Below, in pieces: positions 62,801 through 64,000 of a stretch of 64,000 nt of DNA. Within the stretch, counting starts at the first letter, position 1, and every line of letters begins with the position of its first letter. The notes under the pieces are model-generated. The model worked only from the letters and a program-made list of their open reading frames with translations. It was not told where the DNA came from and did not search any database. The stretch covers positions 86,158 through 150,157 of the forward strand of contig NZ_LXNG01000004.1 of assembly GCF_001642575.1 (NCBI RefSeq), written 5' to 3'. Origin of the DNA: Xanthomonas floridensis. Lineage in GTDB: Bacteria > Pseudomonadota > Gammaproteobacteria > Xanthomonadales > Xanthomonadaceae. Position numbers and translations under genes: made by a program.

Positions 62801-63446
62801 CGGCCTGGCTGACATCGGCCAGCGTGGCGACCGGCTGGCCGCCGCCGCTGCACAGGCGTGGGGCGCTGGCGCTGTTGCGCGGTGCCGGCGCGCCGGTGGC
62901 GAAATCGGCTGCGTTGTTGTCGGTATCGGTGCAACCCTCGCCTGCGCGCAGCACCGCCAGCGTGTTGCTGGGAGCGGGGGTGGGCGCATTGCCTTCGGCG
63001 CAGCTGGCATTGCTGCCGTAGCCGACCAGGTCGGCGTTGCCGGTGGGGCAGGTGCCACTCAGGGCTGCCGCCGCCGTGCTCAATGCCACCTTGCCGGCGG
63101 TGCCGCTCATGGCCAGGGTGCCGGTGGCATCGGGGGTGGGCAACGCTACGTTGCCGCCGCTGCCATCGGCTTGCTTGACCAGGTAATAGCCGCCGGCCGG
63201 CACGCTGCCTGTTAGCGGCGTGACCTGCCAGCTGCTGCCGGCGGCCGAGGCGTACTGCACCGACCAGCCGTCCAGGCTGACCGTGGTGCTGCCGATATTG
63301 TGCAGCTCGATGAAATCGCTGCGGAGGGTGGCACCGCTATTGCCGCCACCGCCGTAGACCTGGCTGATGACGACCTGGGCATTGGCGTGGCCGGCAACTG
63401 CCAGCGCACAGCAAAGTAAGGCTGCACGACGCTGCAACACATGCAT
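59859..63446 (-). CDS. Secreted multidomain nuclease (ExeM/NucH family)
   Basis: 1195-residue extracellular nuclease. ATG 63446 opens a signal peptide (M-H-V-L-Q-R-R, core, A-N-A-Q). Domains: lamin-tail-like at about 24-135 (Q-V-Y-G-G-G-G-N-S-G, F-I-E-L-H-N), Calx-beta-like at about 210-310, an OB-fold segment at about 325-400 (S-G-I-V-T-A-R-R), the endonuclease/exonuclease/phosphatase domain at about 585-920 with Y-N-M-E-R-F-F, G-D-F-N-A-F-E and L-S-D-H-D-P-T, then two or three DUF11-like beta repeats to the end. These are normal ExeM/NucH parts with extra modules. It probably degrades extracellular DNA and leaves through type II secretion. A terminator follows. Confidence 0.9.
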   Translation of the reverse strand: MHVLQRRAALLCCALAVAGHANAQVVISQVYGGGGNSGATLRSDFIELHNIGSTTVSLDGWSVQYASAAGSSWQVTPLTGSVPAGGYYLVKQADGSGGNVALPTPDATGTLAMSGTAGKVALSTAAAALSGTCPTGNADLVGYGSNASCAEGNAPTPAPSNTLAVLRAGEGCTDTDNNAADFATGAPAPRNSASAPRLCSGGGQPVATLADVSQAEGNSGTRSLVFTLSLSQPAGAGGVSFTAATADGTATAGSDYIALPATSFRIAAGERSASITVDVLGDTTPEPDETFALQISGLTGALPATLSATGTLLNDDFSLLPIHAIQGKGARSPLEGQVVATSGIVTARRSAGFFLQAPDIEADGDPATSEGVYVYTGSAPPDAAAIGNRVRVQGTVIEYVPSADPTQPPLTEIGGTLTVLLDSTGNPLPSPVMLRPDFPNPNGAFDQLEALEGMRVTAASLTVNAPTGGSVNEINATATSNGVFHAVVTGVPRAFREPGVQLPDPLPAGSPAGVPRWNTNPEVIAVGSAGVGAERLDLASGCLVSNVIGPLDYSFRRYTLYPERTPQVYCIGSDQPRPAPRPQADDVAVATYNMERFFDDQNDPAIGEPVLTPAAFQGRLNKASLAIRYYLHMPDILGTVEVENLSVLQTLAARVNADAVAAGQQDPKYVAYLQEGNDVGGIDVGFLVKTAEVAGGVPRVEVLSIAQEGKTTTWTEPAGGVSLLNDRPPLVLTANVHQADGRVLPLTAIVVHQRSLNGADTDDAAGTRIRAKRQAQAEYLARLLQTRQQVNPDEKVLVMGDFNAFEFNDGYVDAMGTVTGKPSPDAQTVVGGDGADLVNPDYTDLTWFNTPDQSYSYAFDGNVQSLDHILASDALMRTPQIASLLVGHARINADFPGTARNDANTPMRLSDHDPTVVLLRMSKQVNADLGVAVTAARAQVTEGERIDYTVDVENRGPDRAPFTALALVFDLPVRARVTAPTGWICQNQTNATQTTFTCNLPALNPGARQSFTVQLDTGSELAGRTLMLAGSVASQSPDPQPGNNTDTASVTVQARPQPRSDLAVRLDGPTSLPTTTFNATYRVLVSNVGAAPAQRPSLVIEGNTVSALSQLVPPQGWRCDKQVQSLRSARFVCNSAAVVLPGAQLAFQLSVAAKPIPAEGAVRVQATATSSSPDANPSDNTALIVTPIGGGAGRR

Positions 63447-64000
63447 GAGATGAGAGTCCCCTGATCCGTGAGACGTGAAGCGCTCCCCTGGTCCGGCCAC
63501 GTCCCTGGCCGGCAGCGCCGTTCGATTCTGCATGAATTTGCAGACCTAGGTTGACGATAAGGTGACAGCGGCGCAGCAGCCGGGACCGCGCCGGCGGCAC
63601 GCCAGGTGGTTCAGGGGTGAAAGAGTTGGCCGGCGGCGCGTGGCCCGGGAGCGGCAGCCGACGGGCTGGCGAGTCTGCAGGCTACCAACGCAAACGCCCC
63701 CCGGCCCGACACCCGCCGACCCACGGCCGCGAGTCAACAAGCAGGCGGCCGACAGGCGGCCCAACCCCGGGCGTTGCGAACCGGACACGACAACCCCGGT
63801 AACCGTGCGGGCCCGCCGCTCCCGCATTCACCGATCACCGGACGTTTGGCGCCACCCCAGCGATGCCGACTACCCGGCGCGACAGCCGTGCCCGCCTCCC
63901 CAGATCGATATCCACCCAGGCACGACGTCCGGACTCCAACCGCATCCAACCGGCCACCTCAATCCGCCACGATCATCTCCGCCCTCCGCCCTCCGCCCTC
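63447..64000. other. Non-coding end of window
   Basis: 554 bases with no supported gene. The promoter of the nuclease should lie at its left end. The last 24 bases are a heptamer array, see 63977. Confidence 0.5.
63977..64000. repeat. Heptamer tandem array (CTCCGCC), running off the window
   Basis: Three full units CTCCGCC and the first three bases of a fourth. The array continues beyond the window, so its length is unknown. Same 7-bp period and C-rich plus strand as the arrays at 499, 1636 and 14884. Confidence 0.85.

Overview
The window is a high-GC, densely coded bacterial chromosome segment. Gene content and intergenic style point to Xanthomonas: a two-gene hydroxybenzoate/ubiquinone set, a VirK-family secreted protein, a glycogen/trehalose operon, a large secreted ExeM/NucH-type nuclease, and scattered palindromic and heptamer repeats. 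The species cannot be fixed from the sequence alone. Starts given here were often moved downstream of the longest ORF, on the basis of signal peptides, ribosome binding sites or family start motifs.

1-2,650: end of comF, ubiA, a heptamer repeat array, tRNA-Arg(CCG) with its terminator, and a decayed P4-type integrase directly downstream of the tRNA. 2,600-13,800: an apparent accessory island whose two ends are both scarred. On the left a Tat-exported aminotransferase runs into the integrase relic; on the right an esterase runs into an IS30 transposase relic. Between them lies a metal/siderophore module: a DUF2946 protein, a collapsed TonB receptor, an intact receptor with a PepSY reductase, a signal-peptide superoxide dismutase, a second siderophore receptor and a periplasmic alpha/beta hydrolase.

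13,800-26,100: core genes, namely an HPF/RaiA-type protein, a long MscS-family channel, an OpgB-like phosphoglycerol transferase, an ABC1/UbiB-family kinase, a DUF808 membrane protein and a diguanylate cyclase. 26,100-38,750: a tightly overlapped operon glgA-glgB-treZ-malQ-treY, a DUF2934 protein and glgX. It makes, branches and debranches alpha-glucan and converts it to trehalose; no glgC is present in the window.

38,750-55,000: oxidoreductases, a FAD/NAD(P) protein, a VirK-like protein, a TetR-controlled RND efflux system (outer-membrane factor divergent from the regulator, then adaptor and pump) with two matching operator-like palindromes, SDR genes with a divergent HxlR regulator, a DUF6172 protein and an RhlE-type helicase. 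55,500-59,700: a 2-oxo acid dehydrogenase operon, E1alpha-E1beta-tandem SH3 protein-E2. The E2 linker contains an inverted pair of intergenic-type palindromes read in frame. 59,860-63,450: a large secreted nuclease, followed by non-coding DNA ending in another heptamer array.

The observations most worth a second look are the palindromic element inside the E2 gene, the SH3 protein in that operon, the paired TetR operators, the periplasmic siderophore/SOD/hydrolase module, and a recurring family of 7-bp tandem arrays.
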